DNA from: Melampsora larici-populina 98AG31
Taxonomy: Eukaryota > Basidiomycota > Pucciniomycetes > Pucciniales > Melampsoraceae
Assembly (NCBI RefSeq): GCF_000204055.1
Contig: NW_006768772.1
Span: 924,339 to 988,338 of the forward strand
Length of the DNA stretch: 64,000 nt
Direction: 5' to 3'
Every line of letters begins with the position of its first letter. Within the stretch, counting starts at the first letter, position 1. Below are positions 38,936 to 51,180 of the stretch, in pieces. A program made the translations under genes and the position numbers. The notes beneath the pieces are model-generated. The model was not told where the DNA came from. It was given only the letters and a program-made list of their open reading frames with translations, and did not search any database.

Positions 38936-39598
38936 CAGCGACATGTCTCTTGTTCATCAGATAGTAAATAAGCGAGTATGATTCTTTTGTAACCATACAA
39001 AAATAAGTCTCAATTGAATGACTTGACGAAAAAAACACTCATCAAGGATCCAGGAGAAACAATACCAAGTTTTCACCAGAGCATTACCAAATTGAACAAC
39101 AAAAAACCCGTTACATTTGTAATTGTTAGTAAGTGATTGACAATTGAAATAATATGGAAACTGTTTTACAAAACACCGTGAATGATAACCACAAGGAGTG
39201 TATATGAAGTCCTGGAGAAAAAGTACAATACTACATTTTGAACTAAATATAAGTTATAATTTTGAAAAAAGAGATAGGTGGAGCAAGAACAAAAGTTGAC
39301 AGCAGTCTAATTGAGATGGGTAGGAAGAGTTGATTATCCCGGTGCATTCCTTCACCACCGGGACATACGGCATGGTTCATCTTGCTCTTCCATAAACGGG
39401 AGAGCAGAGATGGAAGGATCCGCTGAAGAATCAAAAAGGAAGGTATGTGAAACAGATGATGATGATACACGATGAAGCAAAAAGTTGAAAAAGAGGAAAC
39501 CCATTCATTTTTTTGAGATGGGATTGAGTCAATCCAGAAAGAATTCAAAGATTGAGTTGACGGATTAATGAGTGAACTTCTGAAGTCTCCAGAAAGAA

Positions 39599-40334
39599 TC
39601 AAATAATTTCCCTGGAACATGGACAAAATCAAAACAAAGAGTCAGAACTATAAAAACCAGATTCCATGAATTGGAAACCAAAGTTTACATACCTTTGTTT
39701 GTTAGCACAGCGATCATCTTGGACACAAATTCTAAAGAGGTGGATTATCAATGCAAATAAAGCGTTGTTTGACAATTGTTGCGTTGGCAAACCAAGGACT
39801 TCTTGACATGTCTTGCTCATTCTTCTTTTGACGTGAGGCTTGATTCGGTACTCCATGTCAGATAAACCTTCTGGAGTACTATCTTCTAGCTGTATCGTTT
39901 GTGAAACTAAGCCAGGTGCAGAAAATGTCGCGTGTCAAATGGCAAGTCGGACTTGAGGAGAGAAGATAGTAGCAGGGTGATATCCCCGTACCCTGCAATC
40001 AAGATGTTCAGTAACAGAGGAAGGTCCAAGACCGTCACACTTGCCAAATTCCAAGAGTTCGTCCTCTAGATGAGGATGTCTTGCAAGAAGGAGTTTGCCC
40101 AAGGATGGAAAATCACAACTATGTGATGAGGATAAATCTTCAAGTCAGCTGTGAATGGGGTGGATAAAGAGCAAACAAATATAAGACATACCCTAAGTTT
40201 GACATGGCAGATGGACGTTTTGAACACCGGGTCCGAATCAATTCCCTGATATCCTCAGGAATGGAGGCATTGAAAGTCTTATGATAATGAGGATTATACG
40301 TGTCGCCAGAAAGGTTAGACGGGGTATACTCCAT
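39599..40334 (-). CDS. unknown protein on the left inverted arm
   Basis: Tentative model: exons 40334-40192, 40118-39953, 39889-39693 and 39611-39599, encoding 172 residues, start MEYTPSNLSGD. The middle reads PSLGKLLLARHPHLEDELLEFGKCDGLGPSSV. The end holds HVKRRMSKTCQEVLGLPTQQLSNNALFALIIHLFRICVQDD cut into two pieces of ordinary hydrophobic pattern. A TGA at about 39938 must lie in an intron (GTCCGA...ACAG) for the gene to be intact. The matching copy on the other arm (55961-56294) has a TAA as third codon and is cut by an LTR. No family was recognised. Confidence 0.4.
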
Positions 40335-43118
40335 ACTACAAGAGACTATGGAAACGAATGAGAAAAGCAGAGGTTGGGAGGAGAATGTGGATTTGAAAGT
40401 ATCAAGAACAATTGGTTGAGGTGAAAACTAGGAGGTGGTTGCTTTGTTGAAAGTGATGAGGAGGTAAGGTTGAGATGGTACCGGATGGAATGTGATTTGG
40501 AAGTCGTGGTAGTGAGTGAGGTTGGATCTGTATCTGAAGAAACAAACTCAAAGGATCTTATAATCCAGAAATCTGCTTTTAAGAATACAGATCAGCAGGA
40601 ACACTTGTATCGAGGGAAGACTTGCCGCGGTCAGTTCCTTGATCTTGGGTCACAAGACTCTGGCTGAACGGAGCGCAATTGTTTAATGTTTGTTTGTTTA
40701 CTGTATTTATCTCAAAACCTTAATTTGCCGACTGAGCTGATTATGATCGCGAGTGTTGCGCAGACTATTCCAACTGGTGATACAGGTTCCGTACGGAAGA
40801 AATCAAAGTATTGAGAATTAGTCGAGTTCAGTTCCCGGTGGTCTATGTTGATGGTTGAGACATACATTGCAGTTTTTCCTTTCGTTTTTGTGATGGGAAT
40901 ATGATCAACTTTCAACATGCCCTCTGTTCAATATTAAAAGCTGCAAGGTGATCCAATATATTTGATGATGGTTAACTTCTCCTGTCTCATATGTTTTCAT
41001 TTGATGTTGGTCGCCTTGAACCCACCCACAGGCTCCTTCTTTGTAGATTCTAGCTTTTGACCCCACCTTATCAGTGGTGTCCCAAATTCCATTCATACCA
41101 TCTCCTCTTGTTTTATAAAATTTTCACCTCAAATACCTTCTTGTCAAGCAAAATACATCTTGAAATCACCACGAGATCCCGCTTCAGAGAGTTTGTCCAC
41201 AAATCTCTTCCTCAATTACTTGCATTGGGGCTCCTTCAATCAGAGCCTCTTACCAAACATTTCACCCCCAACTTAACTCCTCCTCTTCCTGAGCAAGGTA
41301 CGTACCTCCTTTCAAGCGACTTTGAGCCCCGCCCGTGATAAATGCAAAACCACTTGAATTTCTCGAGGTCACAGCATACTCTGAATGAGTTCAGTCTTTT
41401 ATTTCCTTCTATGATTGAGTGAAAAGTTTTGTATGTTTGGCTTTGCTAAAAGGTCGGTGTCGATGGGTCTTATACCATCAGTATCAATTAAGGAAATGAG
41501 GGGTTCTTAAGCTTGTTTGGTCTGATTCTAGGGGAGTGATTTCTACACTGTCCGTGCGCTCTCCCCGCTATTGACATCTGATTTGCTTTTGATTATGATT
41601 CAAGGAATCCTTTGTCAATGAAACATATGGTAACGTGTTATTTTCTCGATTATGACAAGCTTGTGAAGATTGAAATCACTGTCTTTTGGATTGTTGGAGT
41701 TTTTTATGGTTGCGTAACCTCAAGTATTGAAAGATCACAACAGACAATTATGACACTTGTGGTTCTCCTTCACATGGTTCAACTCTCTTAAATGTTTGTC
41801 ATTTATCATCTTGACTGGATTAAAACTATTTATTTATAATTATGTCTTCAGACAGTTCCAGGCCCAGTGGAACTGCATGTAAACTACAAGCGATCTGAGA
41901 CCTATGAAAAACTCCCTAAGAGCTCTCAAAGGTATTTGAAAGTGCGCGACAGAATGAAAGCACATCTGAAAGGTGCAATTTCCAAGGTACCACAGCACTG
42001 GAAACCTTTTGACAACGAGTTCCACCATTCATGCACCTTGTTTCAGAGCACAAAACATTGATGAACAAGTCGGCTGCTATGGAGGAAGCTACCTCTTGTC
42101 TCTACGGGCACCAGACTCACACTGAAATTTTTTGTCCTCCTACAATCACACAGACCCTGGGGTGGCTGTGCAGATGAGATGCCTTCATGTTGGTATTGGG
42201 TCTAGTCTTCAACAACATTACTTGCTTTCATCTCAAAAAGATGATTGAACTTTTAATTATTTCTTTGCTGAATTTACTCTATGTTCAGCGCTTTTCGATA
42301 TTTATCAAACATCTTGAATTCAGACCCATTCTCATGCTTAGATGCAAAAGGGTGGAATCAAAGATGGTACAGATCCTGGCATCTCTACATCAACATGTAC
42401 AAATTGCGCCAAAAGCAAACGTGCAAAATGGCAATGACCAGTACCACAAGATCCCAATCGCCTTCAACAAAAGTCAGAAGTCTAAGTACATTTCAGTGGA
42501 GAGTGTAAGAATCATAGAGGACGATCGAAGTTGATGATGCGCCCATTTTGACTCCAGATCGTACAAGTCCAACGATCATATTCTTGAAACAGAACGACCG
42601 TCCACAAATCAAGCAAACCAATTTGAATCGGTGCACATGAGAGATGACCGTTCATTCACTGATCCAATGGTTCGTCAAAAAACATGGCATCCCGAGGTTG
42701 AAGGGTGATTGAACATCAAAACCACATGTCACGTGCCTATGTACACGCTTGGTACGTTCGCCTTGACTTGCCGGGAGGGAAAGGCGACTTTGGACCGTCG
42801 CAAGCTACACTTCTCGTCGATCTGGTCCATTGGATCACATCCTCAATGGGGTAATAATCTTCAAGCGTGAGCGCTGTTGATGTTCCTTCGATGTATTGAC
42901 GTATCTGTTGAATTGAGATCGATAGAGAGTCCCTTCGCCTGAGTTAAAGATCGTTCAGCGCAAAATGAAAAGCGAGCGACAAGTTAAAACTACGTCGGCT
43001 GCATGAGCGTAGAATTCACCCACATTCAGTTTCCAGCCAACCGACAAGGGCTGAAACCGGTGGAGCCAATTCTGGAATCTGGACCCACTTTGCGCCACTG
43101 CGGCGCAGTCCTGAACAT
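40003..43118 (+). repeat. left arm of a long inverted repeat pair
   Basis: It matches the reverse complement of 52800-56294 in several collinear blocks: 40003-40330 with 55965-56294, 40470-40740 with 55560-55824, 41054-41340 with 54560-54870, 41840-42060 with 53900-54120, and 42187-43118 with 52800-53770. A 65-residue frame (40470-40667) is nearly identical in both. The left limit may lie further left, because the other arm is cut there by an LTR. Confidence 0.85.
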
Positions 43119-43461
43119 CCGACTGGAAAACCTGCACGCTCAGCATTGTGGTCAGCACAGGCTCCCTTTCAAACTCGCCCAAGTCCTCCTGTCGTTCTCA
43201 TCTTGGAGCGACATATACGTCGAGGTTCTCTTCAAATCATACATAGTCTACCCATAGGCAACACAATGACACGGAAACGTGATCGTAAAAAGGGAAGAGA
43301 AGGATTGATTCGTGATCATCCTTCAGAAACCCCAAGCATCAAGGTATGTCATAAATCTTTTCACATTTCATTTCATTATATAAAGGTATGTACTGATTTA
43401 AAACCTTTGGAAGAGCCGAAGGAACCGATATAGGCATAATCGATTAGTACGCCATACAAAC

Positions 43462-44518
43462 ATGGTCCTAAATAGTCCAAACTTAAAAAAACAATATCAA
43501 GATGTTATTGTGGAACCTAAACCGGATAAGGAAAAGTATACAAACGAGCCAGGTCCTGGACAAGAGCCTGTTATCCTAAAGGACCACAAACTCTGGGTAT
43601 TATTGGAAAAGCGATCTCGCAAGGTGGTTGCTCTTATTCGTCAAACACCTTTCAAGTCTATGACTTCAAAACAACGTTCCGAGTTACGATTTCTTGCTAA
43701 CTATTTAGATGAAGAGCGAGAGTTTTCGAACCCGATCACGAGGAAAGGTGATATGCTGGGAGGAGATCTGGGTACGGTGGGGTTTCACAAAGCGTTTCAT
43801 CCATCAAAAGTGACTGGTGAGTGAATTGGCTTTGACTTGTTAAGTTTTACTTATTCTTTCATATTAAACCCAAGCTTTCTCATTTATAGGTCTTCGTCCC
43901 TGTAAGAGAGTACAAGGTAGTCGTAAACTGCTCACTTACTGGTGGAGACGATGTGTACTTCGTCGTCCTAAAGTGCAAAACATCTATACACGACACTTCA
44001 AGTCCTTATCGAAATTTCTATACAAAGAAACATGCAATCAAACTAATCCCCACCAGAAAAAAGATTCTCTTAGTTGGTCCTTGGGTATCTTCTTACCATA
44101 CAACAACAAAACAGGCAAACTCGCCTACAAGCATCAAGGTTTTGACGTTCAAGGTGGTGGTTTTTGGTGGCCAGATCTTAAATGTGGAGTCGATTTTGGA
44201 TCATGTGACGGGATGACAGAAGTTTTATGGCGAGGTAACAAAGAACTTGTATGTACCAGACCCTCAATCGAGCCTTCAGGAAACTTCACTCGAGTAGGAA
44301 CTTCTTTTCAAGTTAAGACAAAGTACAAAAACGCCTGTGGTTCAATTACAAAACGTTGGAATTCTTACATTAATCCAGTCTTGACGATATCACAAATCAA
44401 ACAAAAGAATTTGAAACGAATTCGATACATTGGTAGTCCTTCATTTTTATATAAGATGTATCTTAAACGAATTGAACAGCAAGAAAAAGAAGCTTTAAGG
44501 AAAACCGGGTCTACATAG
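43462..44518 (+). CDS. Tet-like 2OG-Fe(II) oxygenase-fold protein, probably inactive
   Basis: Exons 43462-43816 and 43890-44518 give 327 residues from the ATG of MVLNSPNLKKQYQD. An upstream frame (43266) does not join in phase. The C-terminal half resembles the Tet-like oxygenase domain that is expanded in rust and other basidiomycete genomes: a LGIFLPYNNKTGKL strand-turn, QGFDVQGGGFWWPDLKCGVDFG (201-222), TEVLWRGNKE (228-237) and FTRVGTSFQV (251-260). Active members bind iron through an HxD pair and a later His. Here the expected first site reads CNQTN (167-171) and the later site ELVCTR, so the metal ligands seem absent. The alignment is from memory. The N-terminal half is basic and unassigned. 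The gene starts shortly after the left repeat arm. Confidence 0.55.
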
Positions 44519-45015
44519 TTTTACATCTAGATTAGAATTGTCAAATTGATGATCATCCAGTCGCGATCTTTTAACATCAATCATAATGAGCAAACGAGAT
44601 AGATTTATGAATTTTCCTTCCGTATCGAAGGATTGTAGGTAGTGAATTTTTGTTTTAATTTCATACCAGATTCAAAGGCACTTTTGTTAAGGTTCAATTC
44701 TTAACTCATTGTTTTTCTCTAACGATACAATTGAAGTAATAGTAGCAGGACGTTTATTAAAAAGATAGTTGAAAATAAGTAAATGAATTTTATCTTTATC
44801 ACCATCTAAAGACTACATCTATGTTCCTTCATCTGAATATCATAATATTGAATTTGCAAGAGCCCTAAAGACTGTATAAGAAACAAACTCAAAGTAAGAC
44901 CGATTCTGATATTAAAAGCTACAGCCAAGAAGATAATAATGTGTAGGATATATTACTGTGAGAGGTTACCAAAAATAAGAAAAGGTGATGAGGTTAATGA
45001 GAATAACTTTATGGT
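44519..45015. other. gap between convergent genes
   Basis: AT-rich, no gene seen. It contains the 3' regions of the Tet-like gene (+) and the serine-rich gene (-). Confidence 0.5.
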
Positions 45016-45522
45016 TCAAGGATCAAGTTCAGGATCAGAAAGGCGTTTAGAAGATTCAGGTTGAGCATCAGTACTATCTCTTCTTGGTATCTTTTTTCGA
45101 GGTTCCTCCACTTCTCTTTTTCTTTTCGATCCTCTTGCTTCATCTCCTTTTTGAGGTGATCTAATACGTTTTTGTCGCAAAGGTCTAATCTCGGAGGACG
45201 AGCAGACTTCTGAAGATGATGTGGATGAGTTAGAAGAGTTGTTGTCGGGAGTAGAAGATGATTCAGAAGAGCCGATGATTGACGAAGAGGTTGTTGAGTT
45301 GGTGATATTGTTTGAAGAAGAAGAAGAGATAGAGACTTCGTTGACAGTGGATGAATTGGAAGGGGCTTCGGCTGCATTGGCAGTAGGTTCATCGAAGTTA
45401 AGGACAGTTGAAGCAGCAGAAGATGGAGGTGACTCTAAGACTTGAGAAAGGTCGGGTTCGAATGACTTTAAATTGATCTTCATGACCACTGCTGGACTAC
45501 GTTTAGTACGTTTGAGTGGCAT
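45016..45522 (-). CDS. serine-rich, basic nuclear-type protein of unknown function
   Basis: A single open frame of 168 residues starts at an ATG (MPLKRTKRSPAVV). The middle is almost only Ser, Asn and Thr. It is followed by basic runs (RQKRIRSP, SKRKREVEEPRKKIPRR) that look like nuclear localisation signals, and an acidic end. It is low-complexity and probably disordered; no domain was recognised. A decayed relative lies at 38496-38935, which supports a real, once duplicated gene. Confidence 0.5.
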   Translation of the reverse strand: MPLKRTKRSPAVVMKINLKSFEPDLSQVLESPPSSAASTVLNFDEPTANAAEAPSNSSTVNEVSISSSSSNNITNSTTSSSIIGSSESSSTPDNNSSNSSTSSSEVCSSSEIRPLRQKRIRSPQKGDEARGSKRKREVEEPRKKIPRRDSTDAQPESSKRLSDPELDP

Positions 45523-46711
45523 AGTGGATAACTAGTAAGGATGTGATAATAATTCTAATGTGAACTCTAAATAATCGGTTTGATGTTGAGATGGTCCAGG
45601 ATCAATAGGATGTGGTTAGTGGGATGGAATTGAAGACAGTTTGGATTGAGAAACGATGAGTTTTTATAGTCTGCTCTGGATGATGAATCCTCAGCACCTA
45701 GAAAATGCAAAAGTTCTGCGTGTCATTTTTGGATGTTTAACAGCATTAAAACTCATTGATAATATTGAGATCTAATGCCACCTTGACGTTTCAGCATTGA
45801 AAAGCATACTATTACCAGGTGAAAAAGAATGATTGTGATCTAGAAAATTAATCAACTTGGATTTAAATGTCCACTGCCACCATGAACAAAAGCTATATTG
45901 GAATTTTGATACAAACGCCGTTTCTTTCTGCATCAATTCACAGCCTATCAGATGATAAACTTTCAAAAACGATCAACGTTTTATATTTTGATGCATTTTT
46001 TGATGATAGACAACAAATTCTATGTTCTTTTTGGAAAGTCGATTCTGAACTAGAACGTGGACAAGTTTTGTAAAGTCTGAAGTTATGAAGATACTTTTTC
46101 CCTTCTATTCTTCACGTCCCAATCTTATCCTCTAAACAAGTTGCAGAAACGACGATCACATAAAGATGATGTTGATATTTAGTAAAGTTCGTACATTCAA
46201 AAATCAAAAGTTGAGAAGTGTTCCAAGTACTTTTTTGGTCATCATAGATATAGATTCAAAGTGATGAACAATGCCAAAAGTGAGATTTGGTTGCAGATTT
46301 CCAACGTTTTAATTTGGCTGATGCCAATGGTATGGATCCACATGATGAAAAAGTGAAATTGTGCAGAGGATTCAAACTGATTACGGTGTCCTGGCCATCT
46401 ACAAATGAAGTTTTACAACATCAATTCATCTTTCTGATCTTTCTGATCCAAGTTTGTACTTTTCGTTGAGGAAGATGTGAGAATAGATGGACGAGAAGGT
46501 GAAGGGTATGGTTCTAGAGTTAGTACCCTCTTAAAGCCATACTTACCACAGGATACCAGTCCAATTTATTTTTATTTTTGTTTGCTCAGTCAACTTTATC
46601 GCTTGAAGCACTTCTTCGATCAACTTCGACAAGAATATCAAACTGAATGAGACTTACTTTAACCATTCTACTTCAACAAAACCATTGGAAAGCTCCAATC
46701 CGACATTAAAG
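45523..46711. other. intergenic region upstream of PMR1
   Basis: Two short plus-strand frames (45867-46073 and one near 46287) have no known domain. Just before the PMR1 start a short upstream ATG frame (46648-46705) ends before the main ATG and could affect translation. Confidence 0.45.
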
Positions 46712-49700
46712 ATGTATAATCGAAATGAGAAACCACAATATAACAATCTAGCAATGAACAAATCACCCTTGATCTCACAACCTGCTCCACTCAGTACTCC
46801 ACCAGCAACAGATGAAGGGTTCGCTTATTCGACTCTCTTAAGACGTGCAGATGAAGAAACTCTATTACGAACTAGTTCTCATCATAAAACTTATCCATAT
46901 CAACCTACCACAAATCAACATTCAACTAAATTAAACTTACATGAACCGATTTCAAATTCTTCTAATCCTGATACTCCTTCTGCTCAATATTCAACTCAAT
47001 CAGTCGAAGATGTTTTACAAAGATTCAATACTCATCCTGTCAAAGGTCTCAGTTCTCAATCTATTCCTGCTATTCGAGCTATTCATGGTCCAAATGAATT
47101 TGAAGTAGATGCAAAGGAATCTATCTTGAAGAAGTTCTTGGCTCAATTTTATGAAAGTCCTCTTAATTTACTCTTATTAGGATCAGCGGGAATAAGTTTA
47201 GTAGTTGGAAATACTGATGACGCGATCAGTATCACAATAGCGATCATCATTGTGGTCACTGGTTCGTCATTTCGTTTTGACTCTTGATTCAATTTTCAAA
47301 AGCATAATGTACACAAGAACGTCTTGCTAAATTTGATTTCGTATGATATAGTTGGTTTCATTCAAGAACATCGATCAGAAAAATCTCTTGCTGCTCTCAA
47401 TAAACTTGTACCACACTTTTGTCATCTAACTCGTGATGGACAACCTCAAACACTTTTAGCCAATGTACTAGTACCAGGTGATCTGGTGACCTTTTCGGTG
47501 GGTGATCGAATCCCAGCCGATATTCGAATCACCAAAGCCAATAATCTCGAGATCGATGAGAGTACGATGACGGGCGAAACGAAACCGGTGAAGAAACACA
47601 CAGCCCCAATCATCACCAACGGTCGTTTACCTAGTATATCAGAACGTGCAAATATAGCCTTGATGGGAACACTCGTTAAAGCAGGCAACGGATCAGGAAT
47701 CGTGATCGGTACAGGTATCGCCACCGAATTCGGAGTCGTTTTTGGTATGATGCAAGAAGTAGAAGATCGTAAAACTCCATTACAATTATCAATGGATGAA
47801 TTAGCCAAAAAACTATCAGCAATTTCATTTGTAGTGATTGGTTTGATTTGTTTAATTGGAGTTTGGCAAAAGAGAGGATGGTTAGAGATGTTCACAGTTG
47901 GAGGTTCGTCTTGTATTGGTTTTAAGTTTTGTTTGGTAAGGCATTTTGGATGATCAGAAAGAACTCAATCTTTGCTCATCAAATTCTTGATCTTTTCTTT
48001 TGGATATCTATTGATGATCATAGTCTCACTCGCGGTAGCAGCTATTCCTGAAGGTCTTCCCATCGTCGTCACCGTCACTTTGGCATTAGGAGTGTTGAGG
48101 ATGTCAAAGAGGAAAGCGATTGTCAAAAAACTACATTCAGTTGAAACTCTAGGTTCGGTTTCGGTGATATGCTCAGATAAGACCGGTACCCTCACTACCA
48201 ACCAAATGACAGTCACCCAAATCTTCACAATTGATGATGGCTCATTAGAAATTGACGCACTAGTTGGACCGAATGCTACCATGTTCAAATTATCAGAAGT
48301 GATTTTAAAGACCTTACAAATCTCAAACCTTTGTGTAAATGCATATCGAAATCCGGATGGAGTGAATGTGGGTCCAAGTACTGAAGTAGCACTTTTAAAT
48401 GTTTTAACACTTTTAGGAATTGAAGATTGTCGAACACAATTTGTAAGGAAATCAGAGATCCCTTTTAGTTCTGATGCCAAGTATTCTTCGGTGACTGGTT
48501 CTTTTAATCAAGATTCAACTGAAATTCATCAAGCATATAATCATACATCACCTATTTCAAGACCACCTGTGTCAACCATCAATGATCGTGAAACGTGTTA
48601 TATAATCGGTGCCCCTGAAGTAGTTTTAGCTCGATGTAAATTTTATCTTAAATCGGATTCCATCACGATGGGCTTGGGAGAGGACTCAACTCGAGAAAGG
48701 ATTATTCAAGAGGCAGAAAGGATGGCTAAAGGCGGGTTGAGAGTTTTAGCGATGGCCTATGGTTTCGATTTCGATCATCTCATCTTCACAGGTCTTCAGG
48801 GTATGACGGATCCACCTCGAAAAGGAGTCTCTGATTCTGTTGCAGCTCTTCAACGAGGTGGTGTTCAGGTGGTCATGATCACGGGTGACTCTGAATTCAC
48901 AGCCTTGGCTATTTCTCGACAACTTGGGATTCGTGCTAATTCGGGTACAACTAGTTGTATGACTGGCCAAGAGATTGATCAACTCACCCCTCGAGAACTT
49001 ATCGATCGGGTCAAAAATACAAGTGTGTTTGCTCGAGTCACTCCACGACATAAGATGTCTATCATCGAAGCTTTTCAAGCTCATGGATTGATTGTAGCCA
49101 TGACAGGAGATGGTGTGAATGATGCACCAGCCTTGAGGATGGCAGATATCGGAATCTCAATGGGTAAAGGTGCAACAGATGTGGCCAAAGAAGCAGCTGA
49201 TCTTATCTTGGTGGATGATAATTTTTCAACCATCTTACCTGCCATTGAAGAAGGCAAGACGATCTTTTATAATATTCAAAACTTTTTGGGATTTCAACTT
49301 TCAACGGCTGTGGCTGCACTTAGTTTGATTACCATTTCGACCCTTTTGGGATTACAAGCACCACTGAATGCCATGCAAATCCTATTTATCAATATTTTAA
49401 TGGATGGACCTCCTTCACAATCACTTGGAGTAGATCCAGTACATCAAGCTGTTATGAACCGACGACCTCGATCCAAAAATGCAGCTGTGCTTACCACTCG
49501 ATTACTTTATCGGATCGGATTCTCAGCTACGATGATAATTTGTTGTACATTGTTTATTTATTTATTTAATTTAGAAGGACCTAGTGCTGGATCAAGAGAT
49601 CAAACGATGACCTTTAGTTCATTTGTTTTTTTAGATTTAGTTTCAGCATTACAAAACCGAGGATTAAATGTGGATCTGTTACCTGAACTGAACTTTAATC

Positions 49701-49984
49701 GATCCACTAAACTATCATCTTATCGTCATCCATCAAAACCTAAAAGATATAATCCAATCTTATTAGCTACTGTCTCAGTTTCGGTCTTAAGTCAACTTGG
49801 GATTGTTTATTTACCATTTCTTCAATCAGTCTTTCAAACTCAAGCTCTTAGTTTTAAAGACCTTTTAACTTTGATTGGATTGGTTTGTTTTAGTTTTTTT
49901 GGACATGAGATTAGAAGAAGGTATGAAAGAAAGATTGAAATCGAATTAGATCTAGGTGAAATTATGGGTGGGAATGGGGTTTGA
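46712..49984 (+). CDS. PMR1: Golgi-type Ca2+/Mn2+ P-type ATPase
   Basis: Exons 46712-47261, 47352-47903 and 48024-49984 give 1020 residues. PMR1/SPCA pumps load Ca2+ and Mn2+ into the Golgi at the cost of ATP, for protein glycosylation and ion homeostasis. Motifs: [20 protein letters not shown], the TMTGET actuator loop, AAIPEGLP in M4, phosphorylation site SDKTGTLT (Asp 419), [12 protein letters not shown], and the SPCA-type M6 [16 protein letters not shown]. All usual membrane segments are present. The N-tail is longer than in yeast. The frame upstream of 46712 begins with TTG, so ATG 46712 (MYNRNEKP) was chosen. Both introns use G|GTTCGT donors. Odd: the nucleotide-site KGA motif reads IGA (Ile 562). 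Confidence 0.93.
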
Positions 49985-51180
49985 AGTTTATTTTAGAAGA
50001 AACTAAGCAGAAAAAAATGATAATATCAACTTATGGTGACTGATTTACTTGCTCTGATTTGATTTAACATACTTCAGGGGTTTATGACAAGCAGGAATGG
50101 GGGGTTTCTTTGATTTTCAATTTGTTACCTTTTGATGCACTTTTGATTTTCTCTTCTCTTTTTTAAAAAAAACTTGTTTAAAAAAATATTTTCTTAAGAC
50201 AATTTTTGATCCATCGGGATGTTTTTTTTTCGAAAAAGACTTTTTAAAGGAGTTTTTTTTTGTTTGTTTACTATTGATTTTTTAATTTTTGAAATTTCTT
50301 ACAGAAGAAGAACAGATGAAAGATTTTTACTTAATTTGTTGACAGAAAAAAGAAACAACTTGAGCAATTATAGATTTATAGATCAAGGTTTACTTGAGTG
50401 AATCAAGAGTTTAGAGGTTTAAGATCTCATTCATCAAAGATCAATTTGGTTTGAAATGTATGTACATACATAGATGCCATGATAAATTAGAATTTTTTAT
50501 AAAAGTTAAAGAACAAAGACAAAAAATGCATTTTGAATAAGTAAGAAGACTCAATTTGATCACATAAGCAATATCACAAGTGTTTTGTTGAGAAATGCTG
50601 TGGAGATCTGTGTTATGATACGGCGTCAAGGATAAGAGTAAGATGGTATAGTTGTGTTGAAACAGATTGGAGTGTAAGGATCAAAAGTACAACAGGGCTC
50701 TCACAACTGGGAAGTATGAGAGAGTGGTTTACAGTAAGCATAAACCCATCAATAGGCTTATGACAAGCTGCTTGCCACTGCCCCACTGGCATTTCTGGTT
50801 TCAAGTTCTTTTGATTATACATTGCATCATCTGAATTTGTCATTGATACGGACATATAGAAACTGAAGATGGATTCCTTGGGAAAGGCATAGGGATTGAT
50901 TTCTTGGAGCTTGTGTTAAGATTCTTTTGATGACCCAGGGAAGCTTCTATATATATATATGTAACATTGATTGATGAACATGATAAAAACTTACAGCAAT
51001 TCAAGAACAGGATTTGATATAGTCTCAATCTTTTTTTTTGATTCTATTACATCCTGAAACTTTTTGGGAATTGAATGGACAACTATTCAACATCATCTAC
51101 ATGATTGACTTTATCAATATGGCAGAGAGTGTTTGTTTTATTCTAAATCAACACCATGCAAAAAAGGATGAGGCTTGTAT
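49985..51180. other. gene-free stretch downstream of PMR1
   Basis: T-rich just after PMR1, then ordinary AT-rich DNA. It has a short (AT)n run at about 50950. No supported gene was seen. Confidence 0.5.

Noticed and set aside
43266..43343. First exon of the Tet-like gene (MTRKRDRKK...)
   Set aside because: It has a good donor but its phase does not match any acceptor leading into the frame at 43462 without a stop.
46685..46711. Start of PMR1 at 46685
   Set aside because: That codon is TTG; the first in-frame ATG is 46712, and a short upstream ATG frame ends before it.
50613..51028. Minus-strand gene downstream of PMR1
   Set aside because: Two short frames joined by a possible intron have no recognised domain and no proper start.
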